Of a stretch of 64,000 nucleotides of DNA, positions 32,701 through 42,495 are shown one piece after another. Source of the stretch: Pictodentalium vernedei (lineage: Eukaryota; Mollusca; Scaphopoda; Dentaliida; Dentaliidae). The position numbers were made by a program, and so were the translations under genes. Location: NCBI GenBank assembly GCA_031216915.1, contig CM062297.1, positions 832,737,337-832,801,336 on the forward strand, written 5' to 3'. The notes below the pieces were generated by a model, which did no database searches, was not told the DNA's origin, and saw only the letters and a program-made list of their open reading frames with translations. Position 1 is the first letter of the stretch, and the number at the start of each line of letters is the position of its first letter.

Positions 32701-33175
32701 CTGTGATATTCGATCTAAGAGTTGTATATATTGAATCATTCCACTCGGGCTTACTTCCCTCCACTGCTAAGTATACAATACCAACGGCAACACTCCTGCT
32801 TCCTAACTTGATTTTTGCCCAGACTATTTCGTTGGATACTGGAATCTGAGTCCTTGCTTCTGTGAGATCTGTAATCGATGAGGGCTGTAATTCCTCTTTA
32901 GCGTAGATGCCAACACCCCCACCACGTTTCTGACCCTCAGTTCGCCCAGCTCCTATCCACACGCAACCCTTCATCTGATCAACCCGCTCATCCCGTCGTA
33001 TCCACGTCTCACTTAGACCCATTATATCGAAGTCTCCTTCGTCCATCAGTGTTGATATTTCGCTTACTTTCTTGTGCAGACCCTGGATGTTGCAGTACCC
33101 AAACTTAATGAATCTTTGTTTCTTTGTCATCACTGGCACATTATTATAACCCTGGTGTGTCCCTGTGTTGTGCAT
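29741..33175 (-). CDS. LINE ORF2: endonuclease-reverse transcriptase, RT motif C altered
   Basis: An unbroken 1144-codon frame from the ATG at 33175. Endonuclease: FGYCNIQGLH (~27-36), LSETWI (~55), VLMGDFNGHIG (~168), SDHNLI (~260). RT: NGKAGGTDEIPNEF, NYRGISVSSN, LAFLDVKKAYDRVW (first catalytic Asp), LKQGCIFSPILFALY. Motif C reads FFAVDMVL instead of F/Y-A-D-D: the codon at 30968-30970 is GTC (Val736) where Asp is expected, one base away from GAC. The C-terminus has CQMCHSGVVETLEHFLLEC, a zinc motif. The protein would nick and copy at the target, but with Val736 the RT is probably inactive. Loss by mutation after insertion is the simple explanation. Confidence 0.9.
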   Translation of the reverse strand: MHNTGTHQGYNNVPVMTKKQRFIKFGYCNIQGLHKKVSEISTLMDEGDFDIMGLSETWIRRDERVDQMKGCVWIGAGRTEGQKRGGGVGIYAKEELQPSSITDLTEARTQIPVSNEIVWAKIKLGSRSVAVGIVYLAVEGSKPEWNDSIYTTLRSNITELESRGFSIVLMGDFNGHIGDKEEGIQGGDRKINTNGRKMLDLSKELGLKILNRDAKCKGKWTWERNDKKTIIDYILTDISVWREVIDVEIDDEGKNDLGSDHNLITVKIMGKKTNRNRNTFKEVWGLKQGADWKQFREKLKPSLECIPRDANVQSISDGIVNSLTEAGKDCIGRVRVPTRELGYRVNEELKKARKERKVKCAAYRRSRKLKGVDNNDTRLMKGEYELARKKVNEIKNNNRKERNCSLARTIKKTGGSSSNVFWNWVNKRGKSSVQSIEVDGESTEDKGRIASELVKHWEKINDRRWGSGSPPKRNTLVEENLSNRVCSEITTEEVRNVVSKLKNGKAGGTDEIPNEFLKNGGEALIEVLTNLFNLALRKQEVPREWRESKVSFIHKKGDKEVLDNYRGISVSSNIGKVFCKVIYSRLEEVIEEKGFLGEIQNGFRKGRRVTDHLFTLTQLIESTKAEKKKMFLAFLDVKKAYDRVWREGMWLKLEGIGLGGDFVGIMKALYTDVQSQLSLGSITTKRVPMDVGLKQGCIFSPILFALYVKDLGGELIQSAEGVNVGDIKIPGLFFAVDMVLMSRTEQGLEKLLEIVGSYGNTWRLELNENKSKVIPVGRKVDMTKRWRVGEFSIPEGESKQITVGEKGEYEYLGVSINITGRGVYRNYSAKLILKGKRILNQLKLLGKNSFNKVFVGKTLWERVGLPSITYGTDVIPLNQTVIKKLESTQNDAGRWITGSSNAAALEAVRGELGWMKIKDRVDLGKLCYFNYLRNLPDNRWCKLMLDTIWNSNIETGWSKHVRELMDNYSIEVTNIEVGMKEGKRFVKERVMEDCNRNWRAEVSVKRSLQGLQYKEKPAFEKYLDGTFGGSLLFKLRSRSLELRGKIWRDGEKGCQMCHSGVVETLEHFLLECPQYIPHRIKFTGRIMQKWGEETKDRWLKADTRERVGMLIEEIEKEEVRDTIKQFISECWEERRGRGGGVQGE

Positions 33176-33219
33176 GTTTGTTGTTCTTCCTATGTTCCCA
33201 GCATTTGTGCCCCTCTGGG

Positions 33220-34706
33220 TTATCGGCTGTGGTCCCCTACCCCCCTTTTCTCCAAAAAAGGCCCAGCCACCTGTAAAATTTTTTGGCCCAACAGGTCTGT
33301 ACCCATCCTACTTAAATGCAATCCGTCTCGCCCATACAACTCTCCTTGGCCCCAGAATGAGTCCCAGTGGTTAATGAAATGTATTCCCAAGTCTTTGCAG
33401 TGCTCTTCCAGCTCCTCATTTAGTGCCATAATCCGCGAGTTCCTCTCATTCCCACCACCCATAACGGGGAGCACCCCTGAAACGATGATCCGAGCATTCC
33501 TGGTAAGTAGCTTACTAATTAGGTCCTTGTATGTGTCCACCAAACGAACTGATTTCCTCTCCCTGATGTTATTGGACCCCACATGTAATACCACTACCGG
33601 ATCAGGCCCCGACCCAGCTACAATACCGTCCACTCTATCCCTCAGGTCCTCCACTTTAGCCCCCGGAAAGCACAGAACTGTTCTATTTTTACTGTCCGGA
33701 CCACAGACAACCTTGTCGATCCCCCGAACTATGCTACTTCCCGCAACCACCAACTTACTTTTGTCCCTCGCCCTATTTATCTCCTCTAGTCTCCTATTGT
33801 TTACAGCGTCCTCTTCCTCTCCAACAGCCCCACTCGGAATCAATATCGGTATCGGTATCTTTGACCTAGGATTACTCCTATCCTTGTCCCTCCGTCTCTT
33901 TCCAGGCCCTGAACTACCTGGACTACTCCCCTGGTCTTCTACCGGATCCCTCCTCCTTTTTCCTGGCCTAGACCCCAAGCTACTATCTGTTGCAAGTACC
34001 TCCATCTCCTCCTCTGACTCTTCCGAATCGAGCACATCAAATCTGTTTCTGGTGCTGCACTCCCCACTGCCTTTGGACTTTACACCCCTATCTACCTGCT
34101 TCTCTAGCCCCCCCCCCCCCCTTTCCTACCACTTTTGATAGTCCACGCCAAACGCTTTACAGCATTGCTCCGGCCTTGGCCCCCCTCATCTGTCCTACGT
34201 ATTTTTCTAGCAGCCCCCACCTCATCACCTACCTCATTCACATCAAAGGTTCTACCCCCATGTTTCCTCTTGGAACCACCGACAACCACCCATCCTTCTC
34301 GGAAAGCTACTTTCACAGGCGTAACTCCAGACAGCCCCGCCCTACCAAGTTTTCCCTTCAGCTCAGCAATCTCCCCCTCAAACTTAACAATTGTCTCAAG
34401 TAGGCGGAGGATTTCCTGACAGTTTGCACATACCTCTCCATATCCCATCGAACGAAAGTCCCCATACATCATAGAACACTGTTTACAAACTTCAAGCCCA
34501 ATCTCGCCATCGGTGGCCCCACCAACTCGGCTCTGACCGACACCCCCAGTGACCTCTATCTGCACACCAATACTTACCCCGTTGGCACCGTTGACCTGGA
34601 CCGCGATATTACACGTATTTACCTCCATACTTACCTCCGTCTGAACAGACTTGCTCGCCATCATCAAGACAAAATTACGCGATCGGACAGGGAAAATTGT
34701 AAACAC
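33220..34706 (-). pseudogene. LINE ORF1: zinc motif plus SGNH/GDSL-like esterase, split by a homopolymer frame change
   Basis: The upstream frame (34706-34104) starts near MMASKSVQTEVSMEV and has CKQCSMM ... CANC, a zinc-binding pair, with a charged helix after it. The downstream frame (to 33220) has the esterase blocks VVAGSSIVRGID (nucleophile Ser), VLHVGSNNIR (Asn block) and DGLHLSRMG (Asp-His). They are joined by a 14-base run of G (minus strand) at 34108-34121 and are in different frames there; a length change of the run would explain it, as would a sequencing error. ORF1 of this group binds RNA and needs the esterase for full activity in studied CR1-like elements. ORF2 starts 44 bases downstream. 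Confidence 0.8.
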
Positions 34707-34790
34707 GCGACAAAAGGCAACACGACGAACCGTTCGACAACTTAGCGCTCACAGTTTTATTTAAGGCCTCCTAACTTTGTCCCAGTTACT

Positions 34791-35049
34791 ATACTAAACT
34801 AACTCCCCACAAAGTTGAATAAAATAACCTGAAAATGAAATAAATATGATTAGTAAACAATAAAAATACTTAATTTCGATTCGTAACCAAGGAGACTTCT
34901 TCTGTATACTGTAGGGTCTATTGGTTGAAACTTAACTTGTATTTCTTACGCATTTTCACGCGAGATATATTGTACCTATCTGAAGCACCAACTTACGGAT
35001 TGTTTTGGTGACGTCTTCGATTGTGAAACATTGTGCGTTGGAATAAATA
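34791..35049. other. Short noncoding stretch
   Basis: No gene seen; it separates the LINE 5' end from the SINE target site. Confidence 0.3.
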
Positions 35050-35057
35050 TGTATACG

Positions 35058-35063
<6 letters not shown>

Positions 35064-35132
<69 letters not shown>

Positions 35133-35412
35133 TGTTTAATGACACTTATATATAGTTTTATGGGTGGGGAGGTCGGCATACCCGGAGAGAACAACCGAGC
35201 GTGCAACTGTCAGACTCCCTCAACATACTAACTCCGCACAAGCAGGGTTAGCACTCAAGACAAGTGCACCATCGACGTGCAGCGCGTCTTAGTACACAGT
35301 GTCACCGTGACCCGCGTGGGATAAAGTGCCTTGCCTAAGGACACAACGCAGATACGGCTGGTCTGAATCAAAACATGGACCTTTCGGTTTGAAGTCCAAT
35401 GGCCTAACCACT
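35064..35412 (-). mobile_element. tRNA-derived SINE, family A, with very long (TTTA)n tail
   Basis: Flanked by an exact 14-base target duplication, TGTATACGTTATTT, at 35050-35063 and 35413-35426. On the plus strand it begins with about 18 TTTA units (the tail) and ends in the worn tRNA-like head. Inner wording (GGCATACCCGGAGAGAACAACC inverse of the SINE 3' half) matches the other copies. The head has lost its clear B box. Confidence 0.85.
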
Positions 35413-35426
35413 TGTATACGTTATTT

Positions 35427-35999
35427 TTAACCTCGATAGCGATATTTGAAGAACAGATCCCTATAAAGCACTGCACATGGAATCGAAAATAACCCTGTCA
35501 CGTTTCTTAATTGTCCACTTTGTTGGGCTTTTTTGACAATCAAATTGATACATTGTTTGAAATGAATGGTGTCTTCTCATGTTAACTTTGGGGAGAGGGC
35601 CTACTAGAGATATACCGACAGTGAGGTATGTCAGGTTCATATAATATCCCCCTTCACAACAATGACGAAGAACCTTTAAAGTCACCCTCTCTCCACAATG
35701 CAAATTAAAACGAAAATCTGGTGGGTACTGGCCAGATATTTCTAGCAAAGCAGAGTGGTAAATGGCACATATTTTTCTCCTCTTCAACCCCAAACTTGAG
35801 AGTAATCAGTGATTCGCGAGAAAATGTGGTTGTAGCATTCACGCGAAATTTGCCTCCTTCATATCTTCATAAGTAATCGAAATTCATACTTTTTTAATAG
35901 AACATCATATTTGACAGGGCACTGCCAATATTGAGGCTGGGTGGGAGGGGGGAGAGAGAATAAGCCAACCAAGGTAATTACATTTGTCGTTTTGACCGT
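35427..35999. other. Noncoding stretch
   Basis: An open minus frame at 35461-35793 has no recognisable features and probably is chance. Nothing else seen. Confidence 0.35.
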
Positions 36000-36001
36000 T
36001 A

Positions 36002-36305
36002 CAGTTAAAACGAGAAGTCCTGTCATGAAATGCGCACAAATAGCACGTCGATCTGTGCGTTAATCTACGCGTTATGACCATAGTAGGGCTATCAAATTCT
36101 GTACATATGGCCTGTGCACAAGCAATGTTTCAGCCAATGGACCTCCGGGTACCATTGGCAGAAACATTGCCTGTGTTTTCTATGAGTAACTAGGTGAACC
36201 TGCCGTGCTTTGGATGCCATTCGATATGGCAATTGCGCGCAATTACTACGCGCAATTAAGCCTAGATAAGCACACAGTTCATGACAGGACTTCTAGTTTT
36301 GACTG
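36002..36305 (+). mobile_element. TA-site MITE (Tc1/mariner type), copy 2
   Basis: 304 bp between TA at 36000-36001 and 36306-36307. Termini CAGTTAAAACGAGAAGTCCTG and, inverted, CAGTCAAAACTAGAAGTCCTG. TA duplication and CAGT termini fit Tc1/mariner-type transposition. It encodes nothing. Confidence 0.85.
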
Positions 36306-36634
36306 TATTTCTGCACGTACATTATGGTCGTTGTAGAAAGATCAAAATCCACGCGTGTGCATTATTTCCACGCGTACGTTAACAGTGAATTCCCGTCATA
36401 AAACAATTGAATCGCCATCTGTTTCAAATATTGTTTCATTGAATGTTTGCTGGAAACTACTGTTTATTGATAGAGAAAAGCATCCGTGGACAACACTGAC
36501 TACCCGTGGATTTTTATTATTCCACGGCGGCTTTACTGCAATGTTATTTTTAGACTTGTTATACTAATTGTGACGGGCGTGAACATGGCTGCATCTTCCC
36601 ATATTTTAAGTTTTTCTTTGTTTTTAATTAATTA

Positions 36635-38095
36635 TGTCGTTTTAAGGAAATAATTATTTCGTTTTAACGAAATAAATATCTGTAGCCGTTTGTGGTGTTT
36701 TGCAGGTTCAGCTGAGAGCGCCTCGCTACTTTTTGATTGCAAATGCTGCTTGTTCAGCTTAGTAATAAAGTTATGTATGCCAACAAAATATCAATGTTAG
36801 TCATTAAAATTAATGACTTCACTTCACTGTGAAATAAATTAAGTCCTATTCTCTTGAAACACTCGCAAATCAATTGAAGTCGCCATCTATGTGAGTTGTC
36901 GAACTGCTAAGTTTAGTCAATAACGTTAACAATATAATGTTTGACATCTCAAAATCTGAAGCTGTTTGCTTTCGATTCCAAAAAATTTAGCAATTATTTT
37001 TCGACAGAATTTGAAGATTTCCGACAGAAATGTTTATAGGCAGCGGCGGTTTGCACCCCCCCCCACCCCAAACAGTATGGGAGTATGCTCTCCTGGGATA
37101 CGTTTTAAAATAAATTGTTACGCCTGTGTATCCAAAGTCACCAGACGCGTTTTCACTCCGATAAGATTGTAGTCCAAACTAGCACCCAAAGTCCGCAATA
37201 TAATTTTTGGGTGTGGCCCGTCCTGTGAGACGTACCATGCAAAGAGAGTTATATAACGGACAATGGTTCCAATTTTGGTCTTATAGGGCGGTTTCCCCTT
37301 ACATGAAGACAATAGACTGAGTGTTTGAAACTACGGGAAGGTCAATGAAGCTTGGCTCAAAATATTATGAAAACTACCAGAAGAAAAATGATTTTCCCCG
37401 ACATCGCACCCCTCCCCCTCCCCTCGGGCTTCCATGGCCGTACACCTATGCATCTTATAATTTTGTTCTCTGTTTTTCATTTTTACTTTTGTAAGCCATT
37501 TATAGCCTATCGGTATCGGGCCTGCAGTCCGAATGTTTTTTTAGGACCGGGGGACGACAAGCCATGTAGGGTGGGGGGACGCACTCATGGACATTCCGCC
37601 ACTTCATTTTTTTCTGTACCGATAAACCACTCTATTATATACGGAACAGCACGAAAAATAAAAACACTGGGAATATTCCTTCTTACCCATATCGCTAAAA
37701 CAGAAAGATCATAACATTAATTAAATGGCAAGTGCTTCAAATGAAAACGACTAAATTTATTTAACAATGAAGTTAAATCATTTATTTTAATGAGTGAAAT
37801 TCATATTTTTCTGGAATACGTAACCGTGTTTCTTGCTAAGTATGCCGAATTTGCAATCAAACAATATCGAGGCGGTGTAATCTGGCCTTGCTTACAGCTA
37901 CAGATACTTATTTCGTTAAAAGGAAATAATTATTTCGTTGAAACGAAATATTATTTCGTTATTTCGAAAATATTAAAAACGAAATATTATTTCGTTATTT
38001 CAAAATAATATTTCGTTAAAACGAAATAATATTTCGTTAATTCGAAATATTATTTCGTTATTTCGAAATTTTATTTCGTTAAAACGAAATAAAAT
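36635..38095. mobile_element. Non-autonomous element with palindrome-rich inverted termini
   Basis: About 45 bases at 36641-36685 (TTTCGTTTTAACGAAATAAA then TATCTGTAGCCG) are inverted at 37895-37945 (CTACAGATACTTATTTCGTT). The right terminus then extends into a palindromic array of ATTTCG/CGAAAT units to 38095. The interior (~1.2 kb) has no recognisable gene, and includes a C-rich run at 37058-37070. Looks like a DNA transposon relic; the target site was not identified. Confidence 0.6.
37908..38095. repeat. ATTTCGTT/AACGAAAT palindromic tandem array
   Basis: Around nine short units alternate ATTTCGTT and AACGAAAT with spacers of A and T, so each neighbour pair can form a hairpin (for example ATTTCGTTAAAACGAAAT). 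Confidence 0.85.
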
Positions 38096-38699
38096 AACAG
38101 TGAAACCTGTCACCTACAGGGCTCTATATTTTCCGCATGGTTTTGTGTTGCTGTAGATAGGGATTTCATAGAACGGACGTGTAATAAAGAATTATACCAC
38201 ACAGAAAGATGAGTCAAATGAAGTCTATAATTACGACGAGTAAAATTAATTTACTTCATTTTTTTTAAACAATATTTTTACTTCATGCTTCTGAAATTGG
38301 GTTTGGCGAACAGGCTGAGCCTATCTTAACGCCGTACCCTTACATATCGAGAATTTACATTGCTTGGTGCTTGTGCAGTTTTGTTTAAGGTGACTGTATA
38401 ATAATTCTAAGTAACATTTCTAAACTAATGGAAAAGTTTAATTTCCAGTAATGAACCACAGTATATTGCAAAGCATTTCTCCCAACATCCAAAAGTGAAG
38501 AAAAACTCAGTTACAGTACGTGGAAGGCTCGGTTTCAGTAAGTGGAAGACAGTCTCCCTCAAGGTCACAGCGGAGTAGATACCCCACTCGACAAACGTTA
38601 ACTATGTTGAGAACAAAACACAAGGTACAGTTAGAGACCCCTATGCTTGTGACTTAAACGCGGTGATCCACGAAAGGAATGTTCTCCAAGTTTGTATCG
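38096..38699. other. Noncoding stretch
   Basis: No gene or repeat recognised before the 3' end of the next LINE. Confidence 0.35.
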
Positions 38700-38833
38700 A
38701 GAGGATAATCCACCCCCGCGCTCTATTACCGAATTTATTTACATATTTGTATGTCTATTTTATTTCAAGCTCAAGAAAATAATTATGAATTGTGGTGAAA
38801 ATTACAATCCATCAACTAGAATTTACATAAAAT

Positions 38834-39271
38834 TCAAGTTCTGACAGTTTCAAACCGTTTTGTTTTGACAATGAACTCTTGGACAATTTTAAAAATAGAA
38901 GTATTGTGTAAGTCAGATTTTTGCGAATTACCATGAAGTAGGACTTCGATGGTTTTATCATTGTTTTCCAGTTTATCAAACATCATTTGGCGATGTTGAA
39001 CGTTAAGAGGACAAAAAAGTATAAAATGACTTGCGTCCTCATAGTGATAGCCACAGGGACATTCAGGATTTTCACTAATAAATCTATCGAACTTATGACA
39101 ATTTAAGTCGCCACAGTTTAGACGAAGTTGGCAATGGATAATCTGTGCTTTTCTTTCCCCGACATTGCAGTATTCAGGGACAGCGTGTTCATCAGCTGCT
39201 AAAGCCTGTTTCAAAGTATTCGCTGATTCCGAGTTCCTGGCATTCTCATCTAAGTTGTTCCAAAGCCTCAA
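38834..39271 (-). pseudogene. LINE ORF2 C-terminus with zinc motif
   Basis: 145 codons starting MRLWNNLDENARNSESANT, with CPCGYHYEDASHFILFC (C-x1-C ... H-x4-C type) near residue 90. This tail follows RT in CR1/L2-like ORF2. A frame change near 39300 separates it from the RT frame. Confidence 0.75.
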
Positions 39272-39313
39272 GGTGGATGGTAGAAACGAGTTTGAGAAAC
39301 GAAGTGTATTACA

Positions 39314-40177
39314 TTAAATTTCACGTAAGAAATTGGATGTTCTAAGAGGATATGTGGTTACTTCAGAGACCGGTCGGGGAGGTAGCAAACGAATGTAATT
39401 GCGTACATCTCTATTAATTATTTTAAACATAGTTATGATCTTGTGTCGTTTTCTGCGTTCCTTTAATGATATGAAACCAGATTCTTTATAAATAAGATTG
39501 TGACTAATCCCTCTTGGCACCCCGATAATTGTGCGTAGAGCGTCTAATTGTAGATTTTCAAGAAGACTATTTTTAGTGTCACTGCTGTTGTCCCATATTA
39601 CATCCGCATAATCAAATATCGGAAGAATGAAGTACCTGTAAAGTGTTTCTAAAGCTGATCTGGACAGTCGGTATTTTAGACTTCTGAGGCAATTTATCAT
39701 AGGGCTAACCTTGTTCACAATACTGTCGACATGGGCATCCCAGGAACCAGTGTTAGAGAAAATTAAACCCAAATGTTTAAGCTCAATCTTTTCTTCGCTT
39801 TGCTCTCCATGTAAGTACAGTCTCGGGCAATCAAGAGGGTTTGTTTTATTTGATATATTTTGTGTTTCTGTTTTTGGGGGATTGAATAAGACCTGCCACG
39901 TTTCTGACCATGTGGCGAGTTTCGATAGGTCGTCATTTAGAAATTTAGCCGGGAGTTTGGCATCTTCAGTTGCTAAGTACAAAGTTGTGTCGTCGGCGTA
40001 CAGTCTTATATTAGACATAATATTATCAACGATGTCATTAAAATAGACATTAAACAGAATGGGGACTAATACTGAGCCCTGTGGTACTCCTGCCGGTACT
40101 ATTTTGCTCTCAGACATTTCTCCATTAATGACAAAACACTGGGAATAATGTGCCAAATAACTTTCGAACCACGACAA
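39314..40177 (-). pseudogene. LINE reverse transcriptase, second half
   Basis: Contains the motif B region AGVPQGSVLVPILFNVYFND, motif C RLYADDTTLYLA, and the thumb-side wording LKHLGLIFSNTGSWDAHV. It then runs to LQLDALRTIIGVPRG, typical of CR1/L2-like LINEs. The part that would hold the first catalytic Asp (motif A) is absent upstream. Confidence 0.85.
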
Positions 40178-40254
40178 AAGGTCATCTTCAGTGACTTGTA
40201 TTTTGTTTAAAGAAAAGTTACTAAAAGTTAATGAGGTAACTCTTTATCACCAAC

Positions 40255-40662
40255 CTAACTTGATTGTTCTATAAAATAATCATTAAGTAACCCAGATATT
40301 GCTTTTGCATCACTGATCACTTCACCGTAATCTTCTAGGGAAGGGAATCTATCATTATTGTTCTGTTCCTTCGAAAACGTTTTCAGAGTAGCCCACCAGT
40401 GTTTTTGACCAAAGTTGCAAGTTGATACGTAATTTTCAAGTTTTATGTCATACTCAGATTTTGCTTTTCTAATTAATGTAACGGTTTCATTTCTGATTTG
40501 TCGAAAATGTGCCCAATCTTGAATCCTATTATTCAATTTCGTTTTATGGTGAGACCTGTCACGTGATCTCATCATTTTCCGTGTTGAAAAGTTCATCCAG
40601 GGTTTATCCATGGGTCGGACTAGAACCGATTTTTGGGGAATGTATTGAGTAGCCGTATCCAT
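40255..40662 (-). pseudogene. LINE ORF2 segment between endonuclease and RT
   Basis: 135 codons (PWMNFSTRKMMRSRDRSHHK, then HWWATLKTFSKEQNN) matching the linker of CR1/L2-like ORF2. It ends at NDYFIEQSS with a stop, after which RT resumes far downstream, marking the deletion. Confidence 0.65.
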
Positions 40663-41006
40663 GATATACTTAGTCAGGCCTCTCAGGCCATCTCAGTGTA
40701 ATTCCAAACCGTTCGTTGATAAGGTTTATTACGGGGAGTTTGTGTTGTTAAGACTACCCCAGTTGCGTGGTGATCACTGCAGAATGGTGGAATAATTAGA
40801 CATTTTTCTACACAATTTTTACATGTATTGAGTAGCCGTATCCATGATATACTTAGTCAGGCCTCTCAGGCCATCTCAGTGTAATTCCAAACCGTTCGTT
40901 GATAAGGTTTATTACGAGGAGTTTGTGTTGTTAAGACTACCCCAGTTGCGTGGTGATCACTGCAGAATGGTGGAATAATTAGACATTTTTCTACACAATT
41001 TTTACA
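40641..41006. repeat. 183-bp tandem duplication inside the LINE
   Basis: 40641-40823 and 40824-41006 agree except for one base (GGGGAGTTTG against GAGGAGTTTG). The period is 61 codons, and the copies join head to tail without spacer. It must postdate the LINE insertion and be recent. Confidence 0.95.
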
Positions 41007-41540
41007 TGATATGATAACAAGATCAATCAGACTACATGAGTTGTCAGTAATGCGAGATGGAGAATCTATTACTTGTTTCAAACTAAAGTAGTTTTCCAAA
41101 TGAGTGATTTTGGGAAGTTGTGCCAGGAGACAGTTGGCGTTGAAGTCACCCATTATAATACATTTTAGTGACATATCAGTTCTGGCCGCTTGGATTGAAT
41201 CTTCGATTAAATGCCAGTACATGTTATTGGCAGTAGGTGGTCTATAGATAACACCTACGATATATTTTTGGTTTTGTTGTATTTCAGTCCAGATTATTTC
41301 CAAGCCAGGTCGTTCTAAGTCGGTTCGGCGTTTAAAAACAATGTTTGACTTTATATACACAGCTACCCCTCCTCCCATTCCATCCCGGTCTGTACGCAAT
41401 AGACTATGGTATCCAGGGATGTCAAGAATTTTGTTATCCACATCCACGTTCAGCATGGTCTCCGTCACACCAATAACATCGCAGTGCCCTAGCTCTGCAT
41501 GGAGTAAGTCTTTTTTGTTTCGAAGTCCCCTTACATTAAT
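40866..41540 (-). pseudogene. LINE APE-type endonuclease
   Basis: From about 41540 the frame reads NIIQINVRGLRNKKDLLHAE, then VIGVTETML (catalytic Glu), GGGVAVYIKS, VGVIYRPPTANN, CIIMGDFNANC and CSDHHATGV (catalytic His), covering the whole APE-type domain. It ends in a stop at 40866 within the tandem duplication. No ATG is needed if it is released from the leader by 2A-type recoding. Confidence 0.85.
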
Positions 41541-41545
41541 CTGTA

Positions 41546-41743
41546 TTATGTTAGAGTTCCCGGGTTAAGTTCAATATCCCCACTTAAAATTAACTGGATA
41601 AAAACCATTAGGGTAAGACCACGAAGACCGCAGTTACTTATAAGATTTACTAGAACTACTGTCACGAAACTGAGTGACGAGCGCGAGTCTCCGCCATGAA
41701 AAAGACCAATCCTAGATCTATATGTGGTTATGTTGTCACCCAT
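41546..41743 (-). pseudogene. LINE leader with hydrophobic segment and 2A-like motif
   Basis: 65 codons from an ATG at 41743. A hydrophobic stretch (LSFVTVVLVNLIS, later LTLMVFIQLIL) leads into SGDIELNPG at 41584-41558, the core of 2A translational-recoding peptides (D-[V/I]-E-x-N-P-G-P). Here the residue after NPG is Thr, not Pro, and the frame stops four codons later; the endonuclease frame begins one base out of phase. 2A-like peptides at the start of LINE coding regions are known in several invertebrate CR1/L2-like elements, some doubling as signal sequences. Confidence 0.75.
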
Positions 41744-42495
41744 TGGGGTATGCTGTTATTGTAATAGAAGTATATATTTTTAAGGAAAGGTATTTTAAGA
41801 TATGGATATCGAAATGCTTTGCAGATAAATACTGTGATAAGTTTATAAAGTCACATTTTGTGCTAAAATAAAGCTGAACATGGAAAGAAAAGTAAATACA
41901 TAAGAAAACAATAAATACAAAGGTGTTTTGTTTCATCAGAAACGTTAAATGGATAGTGCGAATCGGGATGGTACTGGATTCGCTTGATGCTCGTCCAACG
42001 GAATAATCTTTATTATCAGTAGACAGTATTAAAAAGGTAGGAAGTGGAAAGTTTCCTATTCGAGTGACAGTATCTTTCATTTTAGTATTCATCCATTAAT
42101 GCCCTCCGCAGACTGTACCCCCACCCTTACAGCGCCGAATCCCTCGTCAGGCAAAAGGCACATTCTGCGGAGGGAACCAATAGATTTAATACAAACACAT
42201 CTCATCTCAAAACTCCACTTAATGCGCAGAGTTGATCGATATCGAGGGCACTGCACGGCATATGCGCCTCCCGACAAACATCTACAGTCTCCGAAAACAA
42301 AGCCCCGTCAATCATCTCGAGAGAGACTCAACCCCAACTGTAAGAGTTTCGGTCAAATATAATTGTGTCAGGTTCACTTACTACTGAATGATTAAAATGT
42401 GTCGTAAAAAATATTTCACGGGATATTTGTGCTCACATGACCATACTGTACACAGTCCGATTCATCCACTCTTGTTTCGACTTACATTTTGGTTA

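Larger units (their letters stand above)
29682..34790 (-). mobile_element. CR1/L2-group LINE, nearly full length
   Basis: Minus-strand non-LTR element with 5' UTR (to ~34790), ORF1, ORF2 and a short 3' UTR ending in a (TTA)n tail at 29682-29691, the simple-repeat tail style of CR1/L2 elements. ORF1 carries a zinc motif and an SGNH/GDSL-like esterase domain, known for CR1/L2/Rex1-group ORF1. Only one homopolymer frame change and one active-site substitution mark decay, so it is a recent arrival. The exact 5' end was not fixed. Confidence 0.85.
38700..42100 (-). mobile_element. CR1/L2-like LINE with 2A-like leader, internally deleted
   Basis: Minus strand. From right to left: a leader frame ending in a 2A-like motif (41743-41546), endonuclease (41540-40866), a 183-bp tandem duplication (40641-41006), the pre-RT part (40662-40255), the second half of RT (40177-39314), and a C-terminal zinc motif (39271-38834). 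RT blocks before motif B are missing between 40255 and 40177. 3' UTR reaches about 38700. Several stops and frame changes; it cannot move by itself. Confidence 0.8.

Noticed and set aside
31512-34403. Long plus-strand open frames opposite the LINE
   Set aside because: They are antisense shadows of LINE ORF1/ORF2, which carry the domain motifs on the minus strand.
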